Part shown: piece by piece, positions 36,521-48,000 of the stretch
Position numbering within the stretch: the first letter of the stretch is position 1
Layout: each line of letters begins with the position of its first letter
Assembly (NCBI GenBank): GCA_022828595.1
Contig: JAKGHH010000003.1
Location: 10,292,934 to 10,356,933 of the forward strand
DNA length: 64,000 nucleotides
Reading direction: 5' to 3'
Source of the DNA: Nelumbo lutea
Taxonomy: Eukaryota > Streptophyta > Magnoliopsida > Proteales > Nelumbonaceae
Translations under genes and position numbers: made by a program
The notes under the pieces: generated by a model
What the model was told of the DNA's origin: nothing
Databases searched by the model: none
The model's input: only the letters and a program-made list of their open reading frames with translations

Positions 36521-38681
36521 CATAAATTTTTACTTATTTTAAATAAATTTTTTTCTTAAAAGCTATTAATTAAAAAATTTATCTTTTACAAATTCATTTT
36601 TTCCTATACCATAATTTATCTTTTGTAAGCCCCTGCAACATAGAGCCCTCCGCTACTATTAAATTGAGATTAAAGAAATTGGGTGCAATAGGTGCAGGAA
36701 GCCCAGGTCACCCATTCATCAATGCAACTTGATTAATCCCATTGCATTTAAGTCTTATACCCAAAGTTAATTAAATTTTTAAAAGCGTCCATTTTCAAAG
36801 TAGACCTAGGACTGGATTCATTTGTCTCTTCCATAGGTGAAGAATAATCAAAGCAACCTCAAATGCCACAGGTCAATAATTCAACCGTTGACTGGTTTTC
36901 AAAACAATATTGGTTATAAACCATAAAACCAATCCAAACCGATCCATTCTATGGCTCCCGTGGCCGCACCCGTACCAAATGTTCGTTCCATCGAATTCAA
37001 ACTAAGCACTGGAAACTATGAGAGCAAGCTTGACGTAGAGTCCGTATGATATGAAAGCACTGATTTGTTTGGAGCGAAATGGGTAGCTGGTAGATCAGTG
37101 GCCATGGCAGAGTACGAGCCTTCCTAGTCAATCAACCAAATAAAAGGGAGACAAAGGACGTTTTGATAACATTCTAACATCCAATGATGTAAAAATCCTC
37201 TATAATCTGGGCTACTGAGACTCTGAGCATCCTACCAAAATTCACTGTTCCAAATCCTAGAATCGAGTTGGAGATTGATTCTATGATGAATGTGGCTAGA
37301 ATTTAATAATACCCAGAATTTGTATGCATGAGGAATTATTGAATTATGGACAGAATACAGACATACATCTATCATTGTTCCAAGAGTTGAGATGATTGAC
37401 CCGCCCGAATTAACATTCAAAATTCTGGGTTTGGACAATTCCAAATTTTGACAAAATCTAAAATCAGCATGACGGCAACTGTGGCTCAAGTAGCCTATTA
37501 AGCGTCTTTGGCGTCGTTGCTGTTGTTTCAGAAAACAGTGACACATCAGTGTTACGTAGAAAAAACAGTGTTTTATAAAACAGGCATTTGTTTGAAATCA
37601 TTTTTCTATTAAACCTGTGTTTCAAGTCATATTTCAGAAATTGGAAAAGCATGATTTAGAGCCATATTAAATTTGGCGTTTTCTAGAGCTACAGCTCGTT
37701 GCTGTCAAAAGAGCAGTGATGTGGCATTGGATAATAGGTAACAGTGCTGAAAATGTTTCCTATAACATTGGTACCAAACAGAAAAGTTTGGTCTTACTCC
37801 ACGAAATGTCTTACCTAACAGCAACAGTTTCAAACAAAAAAAAAAAACACCATTTTTTGAGAAAACGGTGCTGCATCTACATCATCGATGCCAAACATAT
37901 ACTAAGAATGCACCATTTAGCAGGCTTCACATATGAAGCCATTAGCTTGCTATGAGAGTATATACTGCATGCCAAAAACCAGCTATGCCAAGACTTGGGC
38001 TAAAACCATAAATCATAGCCCTTGATGTATTATCATGGCCCTACCTTGATAATGTGATGCTAATGTGGGGCCATACATTTAGGAATGCAGCTTGGACAGT
38101 CTCAGATTGGTTTTTTGTTTTTCTTTTTTTTTTTTTAATTTGAAAGGATTGGGCCTTCGTGTAAAATGCTAACTCAGTCCAACCCGAAATGCATTTCTAA
38201 ATACAAATAAAATACATTTAATACATCCAAAACCGTGATTTCATGATTTGAGCCCGAGGCCATGTCCAATGCCGCAACTGATTTTATCTCTATGCTGCAA
38301 GTCTGCAACCGGTAAAGGTGTTATTGAAATGTTAATTCTGACCTATAGTAGGTGATTGTCAGAAAAATGAGAGACTGTTCATTTTTGAGATTTAGGGTGG
38401 TGGTGGTGGTGTGGGGTGGTGGGAAGTTGATCAATGGAATAGTGATTTTCATGACAAAATTGTTTTTGCCAGATATCATTTATCTGGGTAAGTGATACCC
38501 TTCTCACACTTAGGTAAGCTGAGTTTCCCAAATAAAGAGTAAATGAAAAAAAAAATTAAAATGGTCAAAAGCATCTTCACTAGATGCATTTTCCAAATTA
38601 AATAAAAAAGAACAAGGGTAAGTGTGCTTACTTAGAAAAGTAGGTCTTTGAAAAAATGAACAAGGCCTGAGTCTAAACTAG
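36521..38681. other. Intergenic, no gene seen
   Basis: AT-rich to 36620, then mixed composition. A possible old inverted-repeat element spans about 37500-37905 (TTTGGCGTCGTTGCTGTTG near the left, CATCGATGCCAAAC at the right) but is too diverged to delimit. Frames at 37232-37546 (minus) and 37716-37955 fall in it and have no domain. GGTGGTGGTGGTG at about 38398-38410 is a short microsatellite. Confidence 0.4.
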
Positions 38682-38957
38682 GGGTACGTTTGGTATGCAG
38701 GAATAGGGATTTGGAATTGGAATCAGAATGAACTATTCCAATTCCAACTGTTTGGTTGGGCAGAATCGAAATCCCATTCCCATTCTTGCTGGAATAGCAT
38801 TCCCCCATTTGAGGGAATTGTCATTTTCTGCCCCTCCCTTGGGAATGAAATCTCATTCATGATGATTTTAATTTCCATTCCCATTCCTGTCTGAACCAAA
38901 CAGACTATGGGAATGAACCATTTCGATTCCGATTTTGACTACGAACCAAACGGACCC
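38682..38957. mobile_element. MITE with GGGTACGTTTGGT ends and TAG duplication
   Basis: A 276-bp element beginning GGGTACGTTTGGTATG and ending ACGAACCAAACGGACCC, with TAG on both sides (38679-38681 and 38958-38960). The interior is full of GGAATGGGAAT-type words and their reverse complements, giving a long imperfect hairpin. A 3-bp target site and G-rich ends fit a PIF/Harbinger-type MITE. No coding sequence is present. Confidence 0.8.
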
Positions 38958-38984
38958 TAGGTATTTCTAACTAGGGATAGCAAT

Positions 38985-39405
38985 TTTCCCCATCCCTGCT
39001 GAATATCTAGCCTCCCCAACCTTATGGGGTCGAAGATAGAGATTAAAGTCTGCACCCCATCTCGACCCCAATTATAAATATTAAATATATATTATATTAT
39101 ACATGTAATTTTATTTATATTATAGATATATCAAAATATATTTAAAATATTGTTATATTTAAAATTTTTCATTTATTTTAAGTAAATTTATTTTCTAAAA
39201 ATTACTTTTAATTAAAAGATTTTGTGGGAAACTTAACTCTATGTTAAGGTTTGTTTCAAAATCAACTCAACTCCAGTCTTGGTGAAGACTGGAGTCAAAG
39301 ATCCAAGAGTGGAGTTAAAGATGGGGATTTGTTTCAAAGTAAGATTGAGAATGGAGAATATGGTCCCTACCCCAATCCCATCCCATTGCCACTCCTATGC
39401 TAAGG
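38985..39405. mobile_element. Degenerate hAT-like MITE
   Basis: The left end TAGGGATAGCAATTTTCCCC and right end CCCATTGCCACTCCTA are imperfect inverted repeats of the TAGGGGTGGCAATGGG type. A/T-rich core sequence lies between. No exact 8-bp duplication was found. No gene is present. Confidence 0.5.
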
Positions 39406-40757
39406 GGTCATTTGTCAATATAGTGGCACTTTTTTTTTGTTTTGAAAAATAAAAAAAAAAAATCATGTGGAAAAAGCACTCCTTAATAGTTAAAGAGAAT
39501 AATATATATATTATTCTGCTTTTAGGCTGGGTCACTAGTAATATCATGTAAATTTATGGGCATGAATTAGGTACCATTTTGGCTACTATTCTATACTTGA
39601 GTGATAACATAAAATCTTTATGTACTTTTTACTAGGTATTTAATGGGCATTTATTTTATAAATACGTCAAATCAACGCCAAAAAAGTATATGATTGTTTC
39701 ATCACCTAGGTTGAAGAGTTTATAAAAATAAATTACTACTTTAAACATCTCAGTTTATGTGGAATCTAGTATTGCAAGAAACATTATTTTGGTGTTTTTT
39801 ATAATGATACCACTGTTTTTTACCTTTTTGTTTATGTGACACTTGAGTAATAAGAAATGTACACATGATTTAATACCATAAAAAACTCCAATAGTACCAA
39901 ACACTCTCTTAATAAGTTATAGTGTTATGTGTTCCATATTGTTAAAACCTTGTACACCAAAAAATCAAATTGACTGAATAAATTAACCAACTACACAAGA
40001 GTGAATCTTTCTTTAAGAAAGCGATTCATTTATTTGATGGTTAGGGGCTTCCAATCAAGTTTTTTTTCCCATTGTGATCAATTCGCAATTTACTTAAAAA
40101 GGATTTTTCATCAATTATCTCAAACAAATCAGATATTACCACATGCACAACAGTTGTAATACTGGGCCATTAATCATTCCACGAAAACCCGGCTAATGTG
40201 GGGTGTGTCTGATGATTGGCCCAGTATCCTCCAGTTCCCATAGAGGATTTGAACGCTAGTAATAGTACAATTGTATAGTATTTAATGATTTGTCTGTATT
40301 TGGTAGGAAAAGCAAGCTGGAATGATGATCAAATGAGGTCGCACAGAGTTACCATAGGCCATAGCGAATGATATAAAGATTGTTGATTCTTACGGTCACT
40401 AGATTGATTCTTATAGCGTCACTATTTGGACATGTATAATCATCTCCTTCAGGTTATCAAAGGAAAATAATAATAATTATCACAAGAGTGGCCCGACTAG
40501 ACCCCTCCGTCCCACTCCACTAGCAACGGTTATGAGTTATGACTAGTACTACTGTTTTTCATTCTTCACTTGTATTTTAGTTTGTTAACCGAGTCCGAGA
40601 GGAGGGGTGATTGACAGTTCTGTTCAAATAAATAAATAAAATGCACATTCAGAGACTGAATGTGGAGCTGTTGTTTGCAGAGAAATTCTAGAGATGAAAA
40701 CCTTTTCGAACAAAATAATATTCAACAACAATTATCTTTTTCTAAGAATATAATTTA
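39406..40757. other. Intergenic downstream of the cysteine-rich gene
   Basis: No protein homology and no clear element. The 3'UTR of the minus-strand gene at 40758 presumably occupies the right end; its length is not visible. Confidence 0.4.
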
Positions 40758-41288
40758 TTAGTTGCTCTTTCCTTGAATTCCAGAGAAAGAGACTCTACCA
40801 AAATCCAAATGGCCCACCTGATACAACTCCAACCAAACCCTCTCAGCTTCAGATCTCTCACAGTTGTCCTTTCGCTTATCCTCTTCCAATCCAGCTGGGG
40901 TTTCAAATGGTGTTCCTTCCGCTACCCGCTCTTTTCTCAAATCTACATTTCTCGCTATCACGCTGGCCGTTTCTTTTCTTTTTGTTCCCTCCATTTCTAG
41001 CCTAGGACGCTTCTTTATCAGTAATCTCGAACATCTCTTGCCCACCATCCATGGTACCTTCACGAACGCAAGGGCAAGAAGGTTTACGACCGCACAAGGG
41101 CAGCAACAGACGGCGATGCAGTCCGCCAGGAAGCTCGCTATGCACGATCGGCAGTACTTGCCGGAACATTTGACCTGCAGATCTCCGACATCATCCGCTG
41201 GAACTGGAAATCGATTCCTCCTCGTCAAGCCTTTCTTCTTGCCTTCTTTGGCCCTGCTGATAGTGATACGTGAGGCATTTTCGTCCAT
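40758..41288 (-). CDS. Plant cysteine-rich protein of unknown function
   Basis: A single coding exon of 176 residues. The hallmark is a central segment at about residues 38-73, CSGKYCRSCIASFLADCIAV followed by CCCPCAVVNLLALAFVKVPW, where a Cys cluster runs into a hydrophobic stretch and then a basic one (GKRCSRLLIKKR). I recall uncharacterised plant proteins with the same ADC.A.CCCPC.(V/L)NLL.LA..KVP block. The N-terminus is basic (KEGKKKGLTRRN). The C-terminal half is charged and probably disordered, with E/K/R-rich runs. Metal binding or membrane attachment through acylated cysteines are possible but not shown. A strong acceptor (TTTTTTTTTTTTGCAG before 41321) just upstream suggests an intron in the 5'UTR, with a leader exon ending at 43706. 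Confidence 0.82.
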   Translation of the reverse strand: MDENASRITISRAKEGKKKGLTRRNRFPVPADDVGDLQVKCSGKYCRSCIASFLADCIAVCCCPCAVVNLLALAFVKVPWMVGKRCSRLLIKKRPRLEMEGTKRKETASVIARNVDLRKERVAEGTPFETPAGLEEDKRKDNCERSEAERVWLELYQVGHLDFGRVSFSGIQGKSN

Positions 41289-41321
41289 TTGATCCCCTCA
41301 CTCCTTTAATTAGCACGAAAT

Positions 41322-43705
41322 CTGCAAAAAAAAAAACAGAATTAACAACAATGAGACCCCTCTAATCTCTTTGTATCTATCAATCCATCTATAAAATGTC
41401 TACCTATCTCTAGATCTCTGAAGGAGAAATGTTGAAACAAGGATTGGATTCTACGTAGAGAATAATGTAGCTGTTCATGCATTTATTTTTCTTTCTTTCC
41501 TTGGTTCCTTTTCCCCAAGTGATGTTTGGGCATTCGTGCATTTAAGAGTTTGTTTCAATTTAGGGAAATTACTGATATCTCCCTATTTTTGGCAACTAGC
41601 TAGCATAAACCTTCCATATTTGCAAAAAAATTGCTGCAAAAAAAGTGTTTCTTTTTTTTCCTTTTTTGGGCTTAACAAAAGCTTTTAATATTTGTCCTTA
41701 AACGAATGTCGCTGGAAGGTGGCAGTTAGCTTTGCTGGTGGAAGCTGAGACTTGGGATCAAAACCCGTCTTCACCAGGGGCGTTTGGGGATTGGGGGACG
41801 GCCATCCCTGCTCTGTGGCCTATTTGCCTATCACAAATCACAATATGGAGAAAAACGATTATTGCAATGGAAAGTAGAAAGCATCCATATTATTCATTCT
41901 GGTCTGTCTTAACTTTTTTATTCTTTATCTGATGCAATGAATAAAACTTACCGTCGTGGGATGAAATCGCCGACCCAAGAGACCCATTATGCTCTTTCGG
42001 TAATTTGATGTTTTAATGAAATTAAGGCTCGGTTTGGAAGGGGTACAAATGTAAATATGTAGATTATAAAACATTATATTTTATATTATTTTGTATGTAT
42101 TTGCAATTATATTCTTTCCATACTGAGCCTAAAAAGTAAACCCATTAACTCGCTTGCTGCCTGTTTGAGAAGTAGATTTATCATTTAGGATTTATGAATC
42201 CAAGAAGCTCCATAGTTAAAGACTTCTTAAGAAGATCTCCTTCCCTTCTGTGGCAGTTTTGTAATTAAAATGGTCTTCCATGTCTGTACCTAATTCGGTA
42301 TTGTCGTGAGTCCCCTCATCCCTTGTTGTCAAGTCTCCCAAGTCCCAAGTCCCAACCTCCAATTCCGAACCTTATCAGGCTATCCTTTCTCCTTCGTCGG
42401 CAATGGATTTCCTCTTCTAAAGAACCCATCTCAGATTTATTGACCGTTGCTTTTACTCGGAAAATTATTAACTCAGGTTAGTAAGTACTAAGTACGCTTT
42501 TATTGACCTCATTTATTATTATACTTTTGACCAAACAGCTGGTCTTAAATCTTAATATCCAGGTTTTGGGAAACGATAAAAGATGTAAGTGAGCAAGCTA
42601 TTCTTTTGATCAATGATAGCTCTACTCCCGTAGTTGCACAATAGCTCTCTACCCTGCCTGCAATTAGCTTTTGTCCTTTTTTTGTGATTTTAGGGGCACA
42701 CCCTACACCAGTATAGCCAATAGCATTTCATTTAGAATGGGTACTGACGTACAGAATCTCACTCACTACACAGTACACACTGGGTGGACCTTGGATAGAG
42801 AGTAGGCTTGGGCCATTTTAAACCAAAGCCTTTTAAAAAAAAAAAAACCAAAGCCCAAATCTGAACGAAAGAGCTTTTAGAATGGGATCGGTCCCAGATT
42901 ATCATTGAAAAGCAAGGATTTTTCGTTTCCAAATTTCTTTCCTGCAGATTGTACAGTAACAGTAGTGGAGTACGTATTGGTTTCCAAGTAAAAAGAAGCT
43001 CAAAAAGCCTGGCACTATTAATACCATAATTAACGCCATTAATTAAAGCCTTCTAATAAGCAGAATACTGTTTTCGTAATTTTATACCAATAAATATTAG
43101 GAGCATTTAGGTCATATATAGGTATATTAAGATACGACCAAGTCAAGGACACTTTAACTGTCTGTTTTGACCAAAATTACCCCCCTTCACTTTTACACCT
43201 TCACAGTACAGACTACAGACAGAGGCATTTAGTCTGTTCAGGCTTCAGAGCCCGTGTGATTGTCCGACTGAAAGTTGAGACTTGAGAGTGTGGAGGGACT
43301 CTGAAATCAGGAAGGACAACTAATTCAAGGCATCTTCTGTTGGCGATTCTTCCCATGGACATGGATATTTTCGTCTTTTTGAAGGCAATTCAATTCACAA
43401 ATACTGATATAAATATAGCACGCTGTATGCCCAGTCACCCACAAAATCAGTAACAGAGTAACTGAACTTTACTTACGTTGAGGCAGTTCAAGAACCGTCA
43501 GATTCGAATTTAATGGTATGCGAATGCTGAAAAGTTCTATACATGTACATAAGAAAAAACATTTTAGCTTTTTAGCCAGAGAAATGCTTCAAACCTTCGG
43601 TTACATTTGAAGCAGAAACGAAGAACAAGCAGCAAAAGATCGTAGTTTCTCCGAGGAAAGAAATGAACAAAAACAATAAGAAGATAAATGGAACAAAAAC
43701 CTCAC
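41322..43705 (-). other. Probable 5'UTR intron of the cysteine-rich gene
   Basis: On the minus strand a good donor (ATAAG|GTGAGG at 43705) and a strong polypyrimidine acceptor (T-run, GCAG at 41322) frame about 2.4 kb with no long coding frame. It contains the MITE at 42026-42129 and short poly-A/T runs. Long 5'UTR introns are common in plant genes. The pairing of these two sites is inference. Confidence 0.5.
42026..42129. mobile_element. Tourist-like MITE, copy 2 (TAA duplication)
   Basis: 104 bp with ends GGCTCGGTTTGG and CCATACTGAGCC and TAA on both sides (42023-42025 and 42130-42132). It belongs to the same family as 32661-32779. It lies in the probable 5'UTR intron of the cysteine-rich gene. 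Confidence 0.88.
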
Positions 43706-43930
43706 CTTATAGCCTTACAGGCCGAGAAAGAATTGGATTTACAGCATCTTCGAGCTTCGTCCGGGAGTCCGATTCACGCCGCTGATCTAAAACCTATTGA
43801 AAGAGGTTCAACAGCAACACCTTATTATCTCCATTGGTGAAGTTGTTGAGAGTTCTCTTCTAGAGAGAGAGAGAGAAAGAGAGAGAGACTTTGATGTGAT
43901 CTGGAGCTTATTGTATAAGAGCTTCTGCTT
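43706..43930 (-). promoter_or_regulatory. Probable leader exon of the cysteine-rich gene
   Basis: The minus-strand sequence from about 43930 to 43706 begins with a long CTCTCT tract, typical of plant 5'UTRs, and ends at the donor ATAAG|GTGAGG. It contains short upstream frames, including an eight-codon one starting ATGGAGATAATAAGG and an ATG CTG TAA, which could dampen translation. The transcription start is not directly visible. Confidence 0.45.
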
Positions 43931-44011
43931 ATTTTAAGCAAGCATTCTTTCTCTCTCACTGAGACTGAGACTCCGAGAGAGAGTTCCTTTAGTTTTTCTT
44001 CTTGGATCTTT

Positions 44012-44052
44012 ATGGCGTCTCAGAACTGTCGTTGCTGCCTGCCAAAACAAAG
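44012..44052 (+). CDS. Possible first exon of a divergent gene
   Basis: ATG at 44012 opens MASQNCRCCLPKQR up to a consensus donor AAAG|GTAAAT at 44053. A pyrimidine-rich leader (TTCCTTTAGTTTTTCTTCTT) and GAGAGAG/CTCTCTC tracts lie just upstream. The supposed leader exon of the minus-strand gene begins about 100 bp away on the other side, so 43.9-44.0 kb could be a bidirectional promoter. No downstream exon was recognised, so this stays tentative. It may be an untranslated or chance match. Confidence 0.25.
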
Positions 44053-44670
44053 GTAAATAAAAGAAAGATACTGGCTTTGCTGTACTGAGATTTACGAGAT
44101 TATAAAATTTAAATTAATAAAAATAAATGGAGAGCTCGGATCGACGTGATATCGTGTTTCCCGATGACATCGAATCTCGGGAACTGCTTCTCTTCTCAGA
44201 TGCCTTTCTATCGCTCACTGCCGCTTGATTCTCCATGCAAGCATTCTGCTTGAGAGAACATAAGGCATCACCGTACACGTGTACGCCGCCACGGGCCTTG
44301 CACTGACTGAAGCCGATCTCACTGGTTTATTGATCTGTAAATCCCAACCGTCTAGTCAACATGATGTGATTAGGACGCAACGTTAAAGTTTAGCTCGGCT
44401 CCGACTTCCGAGTATACTCCGGATCTGCTGCTCGCACAGCTGTGCGTAACGGGCTACGTATTGTTTGTTGCAGTGCAAATTCTGATTTTTACCTTTATTT
44501 TTCAGTTTCAGACTATCCTGCTTGTGTGTAGATGAAGTAAAACTAAAGGAAGCACTTCTAAATTATCAGTTACATGAAGCATGTGGATCAAAACTCTCCC
44601 CAATGCATATCCACTAGGTTTACTTTTTTTCAAGTTCTGTCCAATCAATTCTATTCGATGTGAATTAGTT
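44053..44670. other. Intergenic, no gene seen
   Basis: Mixed composition with a GC-richer part at 44190-44460 (ACACGTGTACGCCGCCACGG and nearby). No domain or repeat was recognised. Confidence 0.35.
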
Positions 44671-44912
44671 TTTAGCATGGTTTTGAAAATCAGACCGGAC
44701 TGGACGGTCAGACCGGGTGACTTCATAACTGGTCGGGCAATTAGTTTCGTTTCACCTTAAAATCGTTTTTGGATCAAAACCGTTGATTTGATCAAGATTC
44801 ATTGATTCAGACAATTTTTTGGCCATTTTTTATTTTAATTATTTTTTAAATCAGAATGGGTTATCGTTTGAACCGGATAATCAGACTGTTTGACCTTGGT
44901 TTTTAAAACTTC
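44671..44912. mobile_element. Diverged MITE of the TTTTAAAA/ACCGG type
   Basis: The left end GCATGGTTTTGAAAATCAGACCGG and right end GAACCGGATAATCAGACTG then GACCTTGGTTTTTAAAAC are imperfect inverted repeats related to the split element at 17127-18452. A core TTTGGCCATTTTTTATTTTAATTATTTTTT is shared with 51600-51640 and 46050-46080. No flanking duplication was fixed. Confidence 0.6.
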
Positions 44913-45114
44913 ATCATATGTGAAGTAGCGCTTAGCTTTATTTTGTTTTTTTTTTATATTTTTTTAAACCCAAAATATTTTCTATTTTGTCTTTATTTTA
45001 TTTTATTGTATTTGAGTTTTGGCAAAATATAATTCTGAAAAGCTAAGTTTCATTTTTATTTTATTTTTGATTGATAAAATGTTGAAATAACACAAAGTGG
45101 GGTTTGTGCCCTTA

Positions 45115-45226
45115 GTCTCAATTTGGAAGGAGTACAAATATGTAGAATGCAAAACTTTGTATTTTGGATTTTTTTATATGTATTTATAGTGTACATATTT
45201 ACATTTGTCCTCTTCCCAAACTGAAC
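45115..45226. mobile_element. Tourist-like MITE, copy 3
   Basis: About 112 bp, with ends GTCTCAATTTGGAAGGAGTA and TCCCAAACTGAAC and the family's internal AAACTTTGTATTTT words. The left flank is TTA; the right flank (ATA) is diverged. It is the most decayed of the complete copies. Confidence 0.75.
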
Positions 45227-46540
45227 ATATGAGTGAATATGTAGTAAAAAGTATTTCACATTAACCTCAGATGGCAAAATGAATCAAAGTCATACATTTT
45301 TTGCGACTTTCCAAAAAATGAAACCTAAAGCAAAAATGAATGAAAGTTCTTATTATTTTCTTTCAAATTCTGACATGCATAAAATGAAATTGCATTGGTA
45401 ATAGACAAAGTCCCAAGTGACAAATGATGAAACGAGTCCAATAAAAAAACTGGCTAAGCTCTTAATTGTCATGGCGTATCCTATCAATGCTCCAAGAACA
45501 TTTGTAAATATGAAAGATATATACGACGCACCCAAAAAAAAGAAAAAAGAAAAAGAAAAAGAAAAAATAGAAGATGATAGATACAACATTATAAAACTTT
45601 GGTTAGGGATACAGACTTATCCCAAAGGCTTTCCGTGGATAACTTCATCCTGACAACCCCAGAAGTCTCAATCGAGTTGGACACGAACCTTCGGTTATAA
45701 ATAGGTAACCTTCGCTCAGGGTAAGGGACTTTTGACTCTTCATACTGCGACTTTATCTCTTCTGTTCAAACCAGCATTATTATCAACTGCTCGGCTTGAC
45801 CACCTACCTTTCACACCATTGACTTGAGAGTCAGAGTGTCTACTCGGGAAACAACTACTCGGGCTTTTGATCCTTTTTTCTTGATTTCAGATCTTGGTGC
45901 GCGGCTTCGCCCTTCTACATCGGCTTCACTAATTGGTAGGACTATTTGATTGCAATCTTGATTCGAAACACCTCGGGTTGAACAACATCACTTGGCTAGT
46001 GACTTTTTGATCTGGGCAGTCAACCCATTGACCTATTCCACCTGAACAATGATTTTTTTGCCATTTTTATCTTAATTATTTTAAAAATTTTTAAATTGTT
46101 ATGGGCTAATCCATCAAAACCCAGTTACCAAAGTGTTCCGGTTCTAGTTTGGGTTGATTTTTACAACATTGGTCTATTTGTTCAAATTTAAATTCAAGTT
46201 TATTTGTTCATAATTGGATTGAATTTGGACCCAAATCAATTCAATCAATCTAATTTCATTTTTAAATATAACAACAACAACAACAATAATAATAATAATA
46301 ATAATAGTAATAATAATAATAACAATAATAATAATAAATGATTTATTGATTGATTGAAATGCCAGGTCAAAAGAGTCATTGATTCAAGTTTCTTCTAAGT
46401 TATTGACAAGTCATTTTATTCATGACACATAATATAGTGCATTTTATTAATGAAATATTATTTGGAGTATTCTTGATTTAATATATTGATGTTATTCAAT
46501 ATTTGAATCTAATTCCCATTTGAATATCATGGATACTATC
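45227..46540. other. Intergenic with MITE debris and an (AAT)n run
   Basis: The stretch 45860-46170 carries TGATTTTTTTGCCATTTTT and CAAAACCCAGTTACC words of the 44.7-kb MITE type. A microsatellite of AAT/AAC triplets lies at about 46269-46337. The frame at 45417-45653 is low-complexity (AAG-rich) and not considered a gene. Confidence 0.4.
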
Positions 46541-46542
46541 TA

Positions 46543-46870
46543 TATAAATATATTAAGTTAAAATGTGTACGTAAGAAGGCCTAGGATGAGGGAAATGGAA
46601 TCTAACAGTATTTTTTGCCTTTTTTTTCATAGAAATGACAAGAATGCCATTCTCTACCAACTCTCTCTTTTGCTTTTTTTTTTTTTCTTTCAAATTACAA
46701 GCATGACACTCTCTCTTACCAACTCTCACACTCTCCCTTGCTTTTTTTCTTTCAAATTATAACAATGACACATACTCTCTTTTTCTTTCAAACTACAATA
46801 ATGCCCTCTCGCTTTCTCATGCCATCTTTCTCTCTCTCTCCTTATAAATTACAAAAAATGCCACTCTCTC
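46543..46870 (+). repeat. Second copy of the 33.8-kb dispersed repeat
   Basis: TATTAAGTTAAAATGTGTAC, GCCTAGGATG and GGAATCTAACAGTA.TTTTTTGCC align with 33806-33890. A minisatellite of AAATTAC/AATGCCACTCTCTCT.CCAACTCTC units follows, distinct from the first copy. The left boundary TCTATATAAATATATTAAG suggests a Helitron-like 5' end (inference). No 3' hairpin was located. Confidence 0.6.
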
Positions 46871-46879
46871 TCCAATTGA

Positions 46880-48000
46880 GTGAGACCTCAGCTTGACATC
46901 TCAGTTGCTAGGGGACCTACAATCAAAGGTAGTCGAGTTCGAGCCGAGTCGAGCTCGAACTTCTAAGCTCAAGCTCAAGTCTCTAATTCAAATCGATCTC
47001 GAGATAGACAATACATCGACCACTAAGGGAGACCTCGGCTCGGCACCTCGGTCACTGAGGGAGATCTTGGCTCAGCACCTCGACAACTAAGGGAGACTTC
47101 AGCTCGACACCTTTCAACTAAGGGAGACCTTAGCTCGACACTTCGCCTGATAGGAAAATCTCAACTCGATACTTCAATAGTTGAGGGAGACCTCGATTTG
47201 GCACCTTGGCAATTGAGGGAGACCTCAGTTGCTTGAGAGACCTGCAATCATTGAACTTCCAAGCTTTTGATTTGAGCCGAGATCGAGTTCGAGCTCAAGT
47301 CTCTAATTCGAATCGAGCTCAAGCTTGATAATTTATGAACGAGCCCTTGCAAGTTAGGGCCCCCTCTATAAAAGCTTTACGACTCATTCCATTATTTTTT
47401 CTCATAGAAACTATGAGGAACTACATAAGACGGGCGGTAATTGTTTCCCAAGAATTGAAATTTGCATAAGATCTGAGCATCACGATACGCAAAAGTTGAT
47501 GCTTGAGTTGAAACTTGAAACTTGAAACAAGAAAAGATGCTGAGGCACTCTTTGATGATGGTTTCCAATCTGGACAGGAACTTCACTTTTCTTCTGAGGC
47601 AGTCGACAACGAGATTTGAGAGTTACCTTGTAGGATGATTGAAAAATTCTTGAAATTTGTTGCAATATTTATAGCAACTCATTATTTTCTGCCACAGGCC
47701 CATTGTGCCCGTTTGACAGGGCTGATGCGCAGCAGCTTTTGGCTTTCAGAGGTGGATCTAATATGGACAGCCCTATGTTTCGTGAAAAATTCAAATATCA
47801 GCCCAAATCATTTGAACATCTTTGAACAACTTATCCGGAGAATGCTTCAAACCAGCCAAACCAACATAATTGAATCCTCAGCTGAGCCTTTCAAACGGTC
47901 CCCTGATTCGAATTCAAGGCACACAAACCACCAGAGAGACATATTTTGTCTTTGCAATTAACATGGGCATTGATGAACTAATGAATTAGATTTCCTGATA
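46880..48000 (+). mobile_element. LTR-like sequence with tandem GGGAGACCT units
   Basis: From 46880 to 47250 about eight units of roughly 33-36 bp (AAGGGAGACCTC.GCTCG.CACCTCG) are bracketed by two copies of CTCAAGTCTCTAATTC(A/G)AATCGA (about 46970 and 47300). A TATA-like CTCTATAAAAGC lies at about 47370, and the following sequence has no long conserved frame. The repeat-rich stretch before a TATA box resembles an LTR U3 region. Ends are not defined. The 108-codon frame at 47635-47961 shows no domain. Confidence 0.5.

Noticed and set aside
40864..41292. 142-codon plus-strand frame opposite the cysteine-rich gene
   Set aside because: It is the antisense shadow of the minus-strand gene, whose conserved cysteine motif decides the strand.
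47635..47961. 108-codon open frame
   Set aside because: A short hydrophobic start looked like a signal peptide, but there is no family match and it lies in an LTR-like region.
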